Shown here in pieces: positions 1 to 12,189 of a stretch of 64,000 bases of DNA (its first letter is position 1; each line of letters starts with the position of its first letter). This DNA comes from Meandrina meandrites (Eukaryota > Cnidaria > Anthozoa > Scleractinia > Meandrinidae): NCBI GenBank assembly GCA_963693305.1, contig OY855908.1, positions 4,392,501 through 4,456,500 on the forward strand, written 5' to 3'. The notes under the pieces are model-generated. The model did no database searches, was not told the origin of the DNA, and worked only from the letters and a program-made list of their open reading frames with translations. The position numbers were made by a program, and so were the translations under genes.

Positions 1-1
1 G

Positions 2-1108
2 GCCGAACGAGAAAATGAGATAAAAATCGGAGACTGCGAAGCAAATAGTTTTCTAGAGCTCCTTCGGTACATTTACTACGACGAGGTAAAAATCGATCCG
101 TTGAACGTTTTTGGAATCCTGTACTTGGCTAAGAAATACATCCTCCCTTTCTTGGCTGAGAGGTGCGTGGATTTCCTCGAGGAGAACATTGACCATCAAA
201 ATGCGTTCACCCTGCTTGCTCAATCGCGCTACTTTTGCGAGCCTAAACTGGAAGAAAAGTGCTGGGAAATAATTGACAGGGAAACCGCTCGAGTCCTTTC
301 CTCTGAATCCTTCACTGAGATCGATCACGAGACATTACTTGCAGTGTTGACACGTGACACACTCACGGTTCTTGAAGCAGATCTGTTCAAAGCGATAAAG
401 CGCTGGGCCGAAGCGGAATGCAATCGAAGAATCCTTCCGCCGACTCCGGAGAACAAACGAAGCGTGCTGTCGAGTGCGCTAAATTTTATTCGATTTCCTG
501 TCATGACCTTAAAAGAGTTCTCCGAGGATGCTGCGCAATCCGGGATTCTTACCTCGGAGGAAACAATTAATATATTTTTGTACTTTGGTTCTAAAGACGA
601 TTCTAAAGTGAAGAGCTTTCTAACCCACCCCCGCCCGGGGGCGCATAGAGTTTACCGTTGCACGCGGTTTCCCAGTTATGGCCAAGATTGGATGTGTGAA
701 GGAACTAACGTGGATAGCATTAAGTTCACAGTTGATCGAGATATAAGTGTCCTAGGTGTGGGGCTTTACGGAATCAGCTGCAAGGAAGACAGCTCAAGAT
801 CTTTCAGCGTGGATGTGGAACTTCTGGATTCGCACAACGATGTAATGTGTACGTACGAAGGAACGTTCTTTGCCGATGTGAGCAAGCACGTGCACGACAT
901 TCTGTTTGACGAGCCCGTGATCGTAAAGGGTCATCGGCCGTACATCATACGGGTACTACTGAAAGGCCCGTCTACTCTAGGGGGTACTGACGGGATGAGA
1001 GATGTCATCACTGAAGGCATCAGGTTTAGGTTTGATGTGGATGAAGCCAGTTTTAATGGAACAACCACAGCTGATGGACAAATTCCAGACATTGTGTTTA
1101 AAATCTAG
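2..1108 (+). CDS. BTB-BACK-PHR domain protein (BTBD3/BTBD6-like), 3' part
   Basis: Open frame from base 2 to the TAG at 1106-1108, 368 aa visible, with no intron. The true start lies left of the window. The first ~55 residues are the end of a BTB fold (YIYYDEV, then YLAKKYILPFL). Residues ~60-170 match a BACK region (EIIDRETARVL, RWAEAEC, TPENK, IRFPVMT). Residues ~220-365 match a PHR domain (VLGVGLYGI, LKGP, GMRDV, ending DGQIPDIVF). This order and the closing DGQIP motif are typical of BTBD1/2/3/6 proteins, which act as Cullin-3 substrate adaptors. That function is family knowledge. Which BTBD paralogue it is cannot be decided from this fragment. Confidence 0.93.
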   Translation, partial: AERENEIKIGDCEANSFLELLRYIYYDEVKIDPLNVFGILYLAKKYILPFLAERCVDFLEENIDHQNAFTLLAQSRYFCEPKLEEKCWEIIDRETARVLSSESFTEIDHETLLAVLTRDTLTVLEADLFKAIKRWAEAECNRRILPPTPENKRSVLSSALNFIRFPVMTLKEFSEDAAQSGILTSEETINIFLYFGSKDDSKVKSFLTHPRPGAHRVYRCTRFPSYGQDWMCEGTNVDSIKFTVDRDISVLGVGLYGISCKEDSSRSFSVDVELLDSHNDVMCTYEGTFFADVSKHVHDILFDEPVIVKGHRPYIIRVLLKGPSTLGGTDGMRDVITEGIRFRFDVDEASFNGTTTADGQIPDIVFKI

Positions 1109-2985
1109 GAAGGAGGATCATTTCGCCGTGAAATTTTAATGAAAGCAGTTTTTTTACTTGTGTATTGTTAGTTTTAGTTTCCTGACTTCCTTTACTTAGT
1201 TAGCCGGGATATTAAGATAAAAGAAAATGATAGGGATACGGATATTTGGGGGGAAACTAGAGGGATACGGGATATTTAAACAAGTGATTACGGGATATCG
1301 AACATAAAAGCACGGGATACGGGATATTTAGGCCAAATATTAGTGGGATGGAGGATAGTCAGATCCCCCCCCCCCCCCCCCCCCTTTATTTGATTAAAAA
1401 GTTAATGGTGACTTATTTTGTCTGTTTTGCACTCCTCTATGAAATTGAGCGACGGACATCAAGTCAGACAAGATATATCATTTGGGACCCGTCGTCTGAT
1501 TTTGTACCGTGTGATTTATTTTGATGGATTTTGAGAGCGCGCGGAAATTAATCAGTTGGTTATAATTCAAATTAATAGACCTAGCGAGTACACGGTGTAG
1601 CAAATAAACAAGCAAAAACTAATATTACATTTTTAATCTTGTAGTCAGGAAAAGAACAAATAGAATATCAATAAACATAAAGTTTATATACTTTTACCTT
1701 GCGTAATTGTTGCAGAATAGCGCACTTTAATAGATCGTTTTCACGTGACGTCATCAGGTACCAAAATCCAAAACTAAAGAGACACCATAGTTTTTATCCA
1801 CATCAGGCATAAGAGGTACTAAAATTATATCTATTTGCAACTTTTCAGCTCAGCAGCGTCTTTCGTTTGGAAACCAGCGCACTTTGAATTTCAGAGTAAT
1901 GGCGGTGCGTGACACGCAGTTACGATCGTGTTTGGCAAAAAATATACATTTATCTTGTGAGAAGTTAAAGTAGCAGGAAATATGTTTATGCAAATGTTTG
2001 TTTGTCAAATACCGATAATCAGTGGCCTAGATGACCAAACTAAGTTCCAGATGTTTACAGTATTTCCGGCCGCCGAATCCATACTGGGCTCTGTAAATTT
2101 GTGCAAAACATTTCGACGAATATCTAAAGTTTGGGACAGCACACAGACCTAAAACTTGGAGAAATTACTTCTTTACTTCTCTCCTAAAATATCCTATTTT
2201 CTTGACCTCATTCACTCAATAGTTTTTCGATTTATATTTTTGTTGCGTGACAGTGAAAACGATCTATAGCTTATTTGCACCAAGTCATGTGGTCCTGTCT
2301 TCGAATTTTTTTTAACATTTGCATGTTTTCAGCTAGCGAGCTGAAAAGTAAGGAAAAAGTCCAGCTGAAAAAAAGATAAAGTAAAACAAAAAGGGGGAAG
2401 CTACCACATGATCTTGCATGTTTTGTATGTTAGTCAGGTTATTTTTTCCTTTCCTTCCCTCCCCTCCCCCACCAACACGCGCACCAAGCCCAAAACCTAG
2501 GGTATTTTGGCGTTTGCAACTCCTTATCGTCATATCAAGTAAACATTGAGCAGTTAATATGAAATAATGGTACCTTATTGCACAGTGATTCGGACAGTTA
2601 ACACGGCAAGACAGGTAGATACGAGATGCAAATACACTTTGGTTTACTGAATGCCATGAAAAAAGAAACTTTGTTCAATAGTGTACTCCAGTTAATGTAA
2701 TTGTGTTTCTGTTCGCACAAGTTCACTACTACGACTGTATGCAAAAAGTATTTTGTAACTCAAGCGTAGATTTTGTTTGATTGTGGAACTGTCAAAACTT
2801 ACAGGTGTTGTCAATAATGACGCCACGCATGATTTCACACGGTAGTTCACTCTTTCGCTGGCGCGAGAGTCCAAAATAACTTCCTAACAACACACGGAAA
2901 ACCATGGATTTTCTTTTCACACATTGCCCCTAAATTTGATGGCCTTCTGACCCTCTTCGATGTCGAAATACGTGGCTTTACGGTT
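1109..2985. other. Intergenic stretch between BTB-PHR gene and BACE-like gene
   Basis: Holds the 3' flank of the BTB gene, with AATAAA-type signals near 1602 and 1666, a GGGATAC-type repeat (1205-1385), and the 5' flank of the BACE-like gene. No convincing exon was seen on either strand. The short open frames at 2333-2874 have no recognisable content. Confidence 0.6.
1205..1385. repeat. Dispersed GGGATACGGGATATTT repeat with terminal poly-C
   Basis: Irregular repetition of GGGATACGGGATATTT, ending in a run of about 18 C. The same internal sequence recurs at 29086-29305, where inverted ends are visible. This copy looks like a truncated member of that family. Confidence 0.7.
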
Positions 2986-5900
2986 ATGTTCCTTCGATGG
3001 GTGGTTTTTGGACTTGTCCTGTTGCCTTTAATCGGCGCGACGCAGTCGCCGAAGTTTGAACAGAAACTGTCGACGATGTTGTCGTTTGATTTGCGCCGTA
3101 AGACCAAACATCACCGGGAGAGAAACTCTACCGTCAAAACCCCAACACCCGCGCCAATAACGGAAAGCGAACAAGAGGAGATGGAATTCACTCTTCGGGT
3201 ATGTTTTGCGGAGTTGCGCGCACATATATGAAAACAAGTTTGATACGTGTGGAGGATTAATGTTGGCGAACTCTCCGGTAAGGTAGAGCATGGGAAATTT
3301 CTTTTGCACGTTCTCTCGCGCAGTTTTAATTTTTTTTCTCTGATTCACAGAGTACATCATACGCTTATGTTATTGAATTGGATTTGGGCACACCTCCGCA
3401 ACGGGTAACGTATTTGTTTATCAAGAAGACTGATAAACATTTAAATTCACCTCTTATTCCCCATACATTGTTAGTAGAAATGTGGTGAGAATGCAGAAAA
3501 CCATCAAATTCTCCCAAACTTTCACTGAATAATAAACATTTCGAGGTTTAAACTGAAGCGGTAGGGTAGTGTAGGGTTTCAGTTTTCACCTGAGCAATAG
3601 AAACTGTTTAAATGCGTAGTGGCATATAGTTGGATCAACCTGTCAAAAACGCTGCAAAAGGAGGGGGTGGGGTAGGGGTAACTCGCGATGGTCTTGCTGT
3701 TGATGAAATGCGTTTTTAATGAAAGCTGTTGAGAAGAATTTTTATCGTCACATTCCGGTTTACACTGAATTACTTCGAACTGCACCCGATTTGTATTTGT
3801 TCGCTCAAACTGAAGTTTAATCCAAGTCTCACATTTGCTTCCTGTGCAGCTAGAATTTCTTATCGACACCGGATCTTCGAACATGGCTATTGCAGGTTTG
3901 TATTTCAAGCTAAGACGAAATTATTTTTTGGCTAAGTATTATCCTCTCGCTAAAATGTAACGTTGTGATTTATTTGAACAAATGCTTGCATAGCTCTCGT
4001 TCTATTTCGGAGCAATGCTTCTTGACCTTTCTTGGACTCTTATTACGTTAGCAAGGAAAGGACATAATGTGATTATATTTGCAAACTCCCAGCTCAGTAA
4101 GTCCGTAAAGGTATTTAATCGAGGTAATCTCACGTATAAATTTTTTGCAAAAAGGAAAACTCGCAAGTTGTGTTCCATTGTAGCCGACTTCTTTCCCAGT
4201 CCATACATAATAACTTACCTCTTTTTATTGTTTTGGTTTCTAACCTCTGAAGGTCCTCACTGCCAGGATGAAATGGATCACAACTGTGAGATAGAAACGT
4301 ATTATTATCCTGAAAAATCAAGTACATCGGTAGACCAACATATTCCAGTGAGTGTGCTTTTAGATGTTCTCTGGGTCACTGTTCCATATAGATGGAAAAC
4401 TCCCTCTGACATTTAAGCGCTATTATATTTGCTGGGCGCAGTCAGGAAATTCCTCCAACCAATCAGAGTACAAGAAGTATACATTAACACTAACCAATCA
4501 GGCGCAAAAACCCATACCAATCAAGAGTCAAGCCACGTGACTTTTCCCGCGCTTTATGGAGAAGTCGTATGCGTCAGTGTTTTCCTATCACAATGCACCA
4601 CATCCTTCATATCCGTCGCAGCGTCAATTCATGGCCAGTTTTTTTTCCGCCAAAAAATAATCGAAAAAGTCTGTATGGTATAAAATATCTATATAACGTC
4701 TTCTGGTGTTACCTGTTCGTGAAATATCTTACTGTATACAACTTGAAACCACTGAGCAGCTAGTAATTTCTTCCGTACAGATCGAAACAGAATACGGTAA
4801 AGGGGCGTGGTCTGGGGATATTTACCGGGATGTTGTGGCGTTTCCAGGTGACGGTAAGTGATCATGAATCAAAACTCGTATTTTTTGTAGCCAGGTTTAT
4901 TTTTGTGTATTATGTTTGAGACAAACGTGTGTATAATCAGTCATTAATCTGTCAACCTCGTTTTCAGAGTCTCTCTCTCCCGCCTTCCAGAGCGAAAAAA
5001 GGACGCGGCGAGAGCTAGACCCTGGGAACTAGGTTGATTAATCAGTTTGTTTTGTAGGCCCAAGAACGACAGCAGAGTTTGCTGTTATAAGTCACGAAAA
5101 AGATTTCTTCCTCAGTAAGTTCTTTGTGACACTATTACTTTTCTGTCAACTCCATATATAATACCGTTACGTGCATTTCACTCTTCAAGCCAGATGGAAG
5201 TTTGTATTGGCTGACTGCCTCTGTTACTTTTTTTATGCAGGGAATTCTATAAATGAGGGCATTCTTGGCCTTGCGTATAAAAGTTTGGCGACGGATGACG
5301 TGCAGGTAATAATCTTTGTATAAACCAAAACGAATTTATTTACTACTCGATAATTAATGTTAGTAACTGAGCGTATATCATGGAGATAACGAGTTCGTCT
5401 CGATCCTTTTGTCAAGTATAAATAAAGACATCACAAAGGGTTAGGGTTAGCCGTAGCAGTGTATTGGAACATCTCCAACTCAGTGATAGCTAGGCATTTT
5501 TGTTTTGACAGTCTTTTGAAGATGCCATAGCCAGCAAATGGGCATCCTAACTGGGGTATACAGCGAAAATAAATCTGCGGGCCGAGTGAACGGACGCGGT
5601 CTGGGTAGAAAGTTCGTTTTGCCCTAGCCTGTTTGAAAAGAAGTTCAACTAACAGAAAACTGACATAATTATGTATATAAATTTGTTATTGTAGCCATTA
5701 TATGATCAGCTGGTTCAAGACAATAAAGTTCCAAACGTTTTCACTCTTGGACTGTGTAATGGAATGGTAAGTAAAAGAAATTAATTTTATGAATGAAAAA
5801 AAATTGTTTTTAAAATCATGCTTTGACAATTTTACAATGCTCAACTATTTTTTAATCAAGCAATTGTAATTCAAAGTCTTTACTTATTATATGAATCGTA

Positions 5901-8900
5901 TGATCGCTGAATGAACTATACCAGCTTCTTATTGGTTAAAAACGAAAATTAATATTACGCCAGTTACTTAGCGATTCAACTTAGGGCGATGTCTCAGCGA
6001 TGTTCCCACAAGTACAATTATCAACAAATGTCGTCTCCAGGTAACGTAAGTTGATTAACATCCATTTCTTTTCCATTAAAGGGAAAAATCTGGCTTGACG
6101 CTCCAGAACCGTCAGCGTATCGCGGGCCCATCCACTACACGAGCATAAACCAAGAGACCTGGTACAGCGTAACCATGACAGGAATTGTAAGTGAGTCCAG
6201 TGCTGTGTGAAGCATCATAACGTCCATTAAAAGTGCGGGAAAAGTATCTTCTGTGCCGTGGATTACGCATGCATTCTAATTCAGCATTATGTGACCAGCT
6301 GAATAGTTCCTCTTCAGTTGGATCCATTCCTTTTGAATTATTAATGAATTTTAAAAATAACCTTGCAACGTATTTACGCAATGTTCTTGGAATTTGTGAC
6401 CCTATCCTAAGAAATTTTCACAGCAGTTTACGTGACTTTCATGTTTCAGGATGTTGCTGGCAACAGTCTCGGCTTGTTACCGCCTAGTTTTCCCGCCGCT
6501 ATCGTCGACAGTGGTAAGAACCTTGTGTTATCTTCGTGTTTTTTCTATGGTAATAACCGTTTTTTGCGCGGAAAAGTTTTGCTTTACCAGTCGAAGAATT
6601 TCTGTTAAAGTCCGACTACTCGCGGGCACTCCGAAAGTCGTCATTTCATAAGTCCTGTTGCCTAGCAACACGGCTACTGAAAACCGCTGACTCAATAATA
6701 TTTGAATTAGAGGTTTTCAGGTATTCGGAAGAATGTTCAACATGCCTTTATAACGCTTTTATCAAAAATTGAATTCATTTTATTTTTTCTATAGGCACAA
6801 CGGATATTTTATTGCAGCCCGAGATTTACGCAGCAGTTATAGCACAGCTGAAAGAAGTAAGATGAACTTGGAATGTTAACGCTGGGTCTTGTAAAGGATT
6901 TAAAATTTTCATATCTCTTTATCGAGAAATGCATAATAGAGAAGTTTATTTTGTCAGTCGATTTAACACAAACTTCTCTTTTTTTGTTTTCATGTTACCA
7001 GCGCGGTCCGCCTGTTGATGAGCGCTTTTGGAAGAGTTACTGTGTTGATACAGATCCTTATCAATGGCCTTACATTACTATCTACCTAAAAGACATCCGT
7101 GAGTTTCCAACGTGTTTGGATAAAAAAATATATTTTAACTTAAACTTGCAGTTTACAATGAGTTTTTGCAATGACGGCAATCAGCTTAGCCATAATTGGT
7201 TTTTCCAGTTTTTTCTCTTTGAGAAAAGTTATGTAAATCGAAAAAAAAATGATTAATAAAAGACTACATCTCTTATTTACTTTTTTAAACGATTAAATGC
7301 AGCAGAAATAAACCTCCGCAGTGGTCATCGTCTATGGTAAGTATAAACAAGGTGCTATAATGGTAACACTATACTGCTAATACTATCTATCTTTACATGG
7401 TTAATCTATTTTTATTATTTTCTATAGTCGGAGGCTCGTTCGGATTGACTGTTCTTGGAAAGCACTATGTCAGAAAACAAGAGTGAGTGACAAGTAACGA
7501 TATTAATAATGAATATAATGATTCCGTTGAGCTAATCGAAATCTCGGTGTTCTCGTCAAACCCCTAAGCTACAGTTAAAACCAAATGATGCTGAATTGTT
7601 CATGCTGTTTAGATAGCAACAGGTATTGATAAGGTCGTATAAGTTGAGTCCACCATTCATTTCAATTATCGCTATGCTCGATTATAAGGGGCAGATACAT
7701 GTTAGAACTTATAATGGTGTCATTTTAATTACGGTAACAACGTTCCCCTGAAGGAGTTGCAAAACGTTTATCTGTCATTAGGAACAAACCAACACAATGG
7801 GCCTGTTGCCAAATAAGGTATAGAAAGTTACCGTGCATGTTGTGGTATAAGGCAAGACACTTGACTTTTGCAGTGGATCTTTCCACCCAGGCGTACAAAA
7901 CGAGCAAACGTAGCAGGTTTTACCCAGATTGCTCATCAGCGCGTGTTAGTTTAAAATAAGCAACGAAACTGTCAGATAATCAGGATTCTTCGATTTTTAG
8001 TAATGGAACAGCCTTTGAACATTGCCCTTGTCTTTCCTTCACCAGTGAATTTTATTGTCTAAGTATTGGTGCTAAACATTCCGGAGCTGTTTTAGGCGAG
8101 GTCGTCATGGAGGGAAATGTGGTAGTGTTTGATCGAGCCAATCAGAGGATCGGATTTGCACCTAGCAACATGTCACACCCGGACGTGGGACCATGCGGTA
8201 AGAATCCACCGAGAGGGCCTAGTAAAGGCTTCTTTTAAGCTTGCGTGAAGAGGTTTGCTAGAAAGCTCTTTCGTATGGCCGTGTGATGTGAGAATGGATT
8301 TTAAGGAATAAATCTGTTTAAGACTCATGGAAGCTTAAGAAAAAAGAAGAAAATAAAATTCAAATGCAATGCTCTGAAAAAGAGAATTAGCAATCTGTTT
8401 TTATACTGCATCCTCCCCACCCCTACAGTCCTGTCCCTACACCCAATGCAGTTTTTACTTGTACACTTGCACAATTGTTCGTTTTCTCTTTCTTATTCAG
8501 TGAACATCATTTTTCTGTTTCAGGTAATCCTATTCGTGTCAACAACACAGTTAAAGGTAGGATGGCCGTTCACAAAAAAATACTCTAATTTACTCTTCTT
8601 GACTATGTTTAGCATACCTAACTATATGACTTTTCTTTTCCAAGATTTGAGCAATATTTGTTTATTTTAGCAGCTTCTGCAAATTTTAAAGAGATTCCAG
8701 TGATATCAAACTAAAGTTCTACGCGATTTTTAAATTTAGCGAGTCCTAAAATATAATTGATACTGATATGGACAAACGAAGTTGAGAATGCAAAGCTGAC
8801 CTTTGTTATCATCACAGTTTCGCTCAATTCCCTTGGACATTTTGCACAGATTTTTAATTTTAATAACCCCTCTTTTGATTTCAATGCAAATAAGCTAATT

Positions 8901-10831
8901 TTGGCATTTTTTTAAAAAATATTAGTCCTTTCTGCAATATAGATGGTATCTCTGGGTTGAAAGTTACGCATTTCCGAAAGACGTGTCCGCCTTTTCTAAA
9001 CCTCTTATAGCGGGCTTTTCCTTTCACTGTACAGACTGTACTGAGCGTAATTCACATGGGAGAGACCCTGGGTTCGAGGTTGCGATAGCCCGTTCGCAGA
9101 ACACTGACTAAAATACTGACACTGTGGGCCCAATCGAACCTTTGAACAAGACCTAGGTTGATTTTTTTTGTTCTTTACAGTCACTTTGTGTTACTATTTT
9201 CTTTCTGTAACAGGGCGTCTTCATAAATACTGTCGTGCTCCCGACATGCCCCAGGAGACGTGTTTCATGGGCTGCAAGCCCTGCATCAAATATGGAGGCG
9301 TGTGGTGCCCCAGTGGTCACGTGGTTGTGTGGATTAATGGGGTCAGGTGAGTTCAAGCTTTGATCATTATTGCACAAGCGAGCATTGTAATTTGAAAGAA
9401 ACCCTACATGATTTCATTGAAAGCTATGTAATATTGCGGACTTGCATTTTGTAGACGACGTTGCGTCGGTCTTTCTAGTTCCTAGATTTTCATAGTAACA
9501 AACTGATCTTACACCACCATTAAATTTCAGCATACCTTGAATTGGCATTAGAGGAATAGATAAGCAAACTTAATACATCGACTTGAAAATAGGACGCTCA
9601 CTTTCCAGATTGGTGTGGATTCCCGTGAAACTATCATGAAAAATCTTAAATTTTATTCCATAAATTAGTTTTGTGTACAATATAACCACAAGCTGAGTGA
9701 ATACTTAGCTCGCAGTCTCAGCATTTCTTCTCGTTAACTCAAGCGTTTGAATCAGTTGCTTGAAGCAAGACGAGTGAGATTGAGGCAAGTCATAAAATAG
9801 TAACGAATTCACCGCTAAAGATCTAAAAAAAAACGTTAACACTTCAAGCTGAAGCCAATACAGAAGGACTTGTGCACATATTCTTAATCCCTTTTTCGTC
9901 TCATTACAGATCTGTTCTAAGCACTAAAAGAGGCTTCTGCTGGCCAGGTAAAAATATTACTCTCTACAACAAGCCATCACCAAACATATCCAAGCAGAAT
10001 CCAAAGTTCAGTTACTGAAACTTTCCCGAGCAAATATCACAACCTATTTTTCTCATTACGGTTAACTGTTTCTTAATAATAAACGTCTTAAGACCATATA
10101 ACTTTGTCTCGTACTCGTCCGTGTGCTAGCAGTGACTGTTTTCTTGCATTACAGGGGGCCTCTTCACTCTTGATGACACTAAAGTTCAGACATTTCTCAC
10201 AGGGCATGGTAGCGCTGAATTCCAGGCCTACTGTGATTCGTTTGTTCCAATGTACAAACAGTGTTCAGGTACGCAAAATAACATAGTTTGGTGTCTTTCA
10301 AGTGAATATTGACCACGTAGAGGGTTTGCGCCAAAAAGCAATGCACAGTTAGATCCACAATTGTGGGGCATAATAAACAGTGCCACATGAAAGTAGCTTT
10401 TACTTGCATGTTGTGAACACACAGTAGGATTTCACTAGCCTGCTAAGCAGATGTTCATTGGCTCGTCAGAGAGGAGACCGACTAGGATTTCAGACAGTAC
10501 TGCTTAATACATTTGTAGATTTCATTTGAGGGGTCGCTCGTTAGGTTTGTTGAGATTTTTGATGACAAAACTGAGTATTCTGTTATTCTATTGTATTCTA
10601 CCAACAGACGAATCCGGTGTTAAAATATTTTGTTTCTCTTTCGTTATTTCAGTGGCGGGTATTTGGATCTTGGTTCTGAGTGGCTCGGTATTTTTTACCC
10701 TTTGTTCGTTGTTCCTGTTCGTGAGCTGTCGAAGGGGCGCGAGGCTTCAATCGATTGATGATCGTCAGAGTCCGAGAAACACCGACGAATCTTCGTCGCA
10801 TCAGAAAGACAAATCTCTTACCAGCAGATAA
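2986..10831 (+). CDS. BACE: BACE-like transmembrane aspartyl protease (peptidase A1)
   Basis: Nineteen coding exons join in frame: 2986-3198, 3351-3404, 3850-3895, 4253-4347, 4781-4853, 5058-5114, 5241-5305, 5695-5766, 6082-6186, 6450-6513, 6795-6856, 7002-7098, 7428-7482, 8046-8197, 8524-8556, 9214-9346, 9910-9947, 10155-10268, 10653-10831. The total is 1707 nt, 568 aa plus TAA. Residues 1-20 are a hydrophobic signal peptide. The paired catalytic motifs are DTGSS (Asp95) and DSGTT (Asp280), and the core ends with VVFDRANQRIGF, as in beta-secretases. Residues ~405-509 are Cys-rich (CFMGCKPC and others) and are absent from vertebrate BACE. One transmembrane helix follows at ~511-533, then a short basic/Ser-rich tail. 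The expected role is luminal or cell-surface shedding of membrane proteins; the substrate is unknown. A possible 15-nt exon at 7322-7336 keeps frame but fits the family alignment less well, so it was left out. Confidence 0.9.
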
Positions 10832-11587
10832 CGACAAGAATTCACAAGAACCCTCTAAATTAACTATAGTTTTCGTGAAAGAACAGGATTTTGTTGTAAT
10901 TTTGTGATTTCAGTTAAATTGTGTGATAGGTGAGAACTCCTTGGCACCTACCAAACGCCGCTGATCAAGGAATTAAAATTGAGTGCTCATATCTCATGGT
11001 CACGGGCGAGGAGGTTTGAGACTCACAGTGACGATGAAAAACTTATTCTTTGTAAGCTTCAAAACACCTTTATTACAAAACACCATTATAATAAAAAAAA
11101 TTATCAGCAACAAACATTTTAGGCGAAGACTTACATTGATTCAAATGTTTTCTCTTTTTCTCAGGATTTATTCAAATTAAACGAGTATTTTTTTAAATGA
11201 GTTTTTTAAGACACTTGCATGATTAGTATCCTAAATTCTTTTATATTGTAATTAGTTTTGATATTCAATAGTGTATTTTAAATATAGTTGAGTTCAAATT
11301 ATTTATATGAGCTAGAGTAATAAGTAATTTGAGCGTAGTTACTCTCTAAGTTCTGTTTCCTTTTCTTACTTAATCGAGTTTTAAATTTTTAAATCTCAGC
11401 AACTGAGTACTAACGAGTTAATGATCAAACTATTAACGGTTCAAAAATCCTAACTAGTATTTACTAAAACTCTTTCATGAGCATTGTGCCAGTTTCAATT
11501 TTAGTGCGTCCAATAAGTGGATCATTAAGCTATCAATAATTGATTTGCGATCGACTAGAAGAGTTGATTGACACAAAATAAAGTATC

Positions 11588-11758
11588 TTTCTATCTTTCT
11601 CACTGTCTGTCTGTCCCTTTCTGACTGACTGACTGACTTTCTTTTTGTCGGTTAGTCTGTATGTCTGACTGACAGGTTGTCTGTCTGTCTTTCTGCCATA
11701 CTGACTGACTGACTGTCTTTTTGACAGTTAGTTTGTGTCTGACTTGGTTAGGGTTGTC
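11588..11758. repeat. Degenerate TCTG/ACTG tetranucleotide microsatellite
   Basis: Runs of TCTG, CTGT and ACTG-type tetramers with TTTC interruptions over about 170 bp. Confidence 0.85.
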
Positions 11759-11830
11759 TGACGAAATTAGTTCTGCTATATGTTTTAACTAATCCCATGC
11801 AATGGGAGGGTAGAGTATCATCATGATTAT

Positions 11831-11980
11831 TTAACACTTATTCCATGAGCGCGTGTTGGGTATGAGATGGTTGATAGCCAATGAGGCGCGTAGCGCCGAC
11901 TTGGCTAGAGCCCATATACCATGGCCTGTAAACCAATCAAAACACAGGAATTGTAATATACCATGGCTAGTTTTTAATAA
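11831..11980. mobile_element. Short copy of GAGCGCGYGTTGGATATGAG dispersed element
   Basis: Shares TTATTCC, GAGCGCG, GATAGCCAA, GGCGCGTAGCGCCGA and AATATACCATGGCTAG with the longer copies at 19350-19634 and 57861-58116. It lacks their middle part. Confidence 0.7.
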
Positions 11981-12189
11981 TAATCGATAATGTTTTCAAC
12001 AAATTCTTGGCTACGTCAGGGTCTTACACAATTGCATTCTGTTTAATATTCTGACTGTTCAACACAATACTGTCATTGATATCATAGTCATTCATTTGTA
12101 GCACTTGTAGAACGTCTAGCGTACATTGTAACTCGCAGTAAACATCGCGAAAATTTCATCTTGTATGATACTTTGTGTCTAACCCGCTG

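Larger units (their letters stand above)
10832..12189. other. Convergent 3' ends of BACE-like and TATDN1 genes
   Basis: No coding exon seen. Contains an AATAAA signal near 11577, the tetranucleotide tract at 11588-11758 and a dispersed element at 11831-11980. The two genes converge here, so both 3' UTRs must lie in this interval. Confidence 0.6.

Noticed and set aside
5436..5452. GGGTTAGGGTTAG telomere-like sequence
   Set aside because: Only two repeats in a BACE intron; chance.
7303..7336. Extra exon in the BACE-like gene between 7098 and 7428
   Set aside because: Starting at 7303 breaks phase. A 15-nt version (7322-7336) keeps phase, but direct joining of 7098 to 7428 matches the protease family better.
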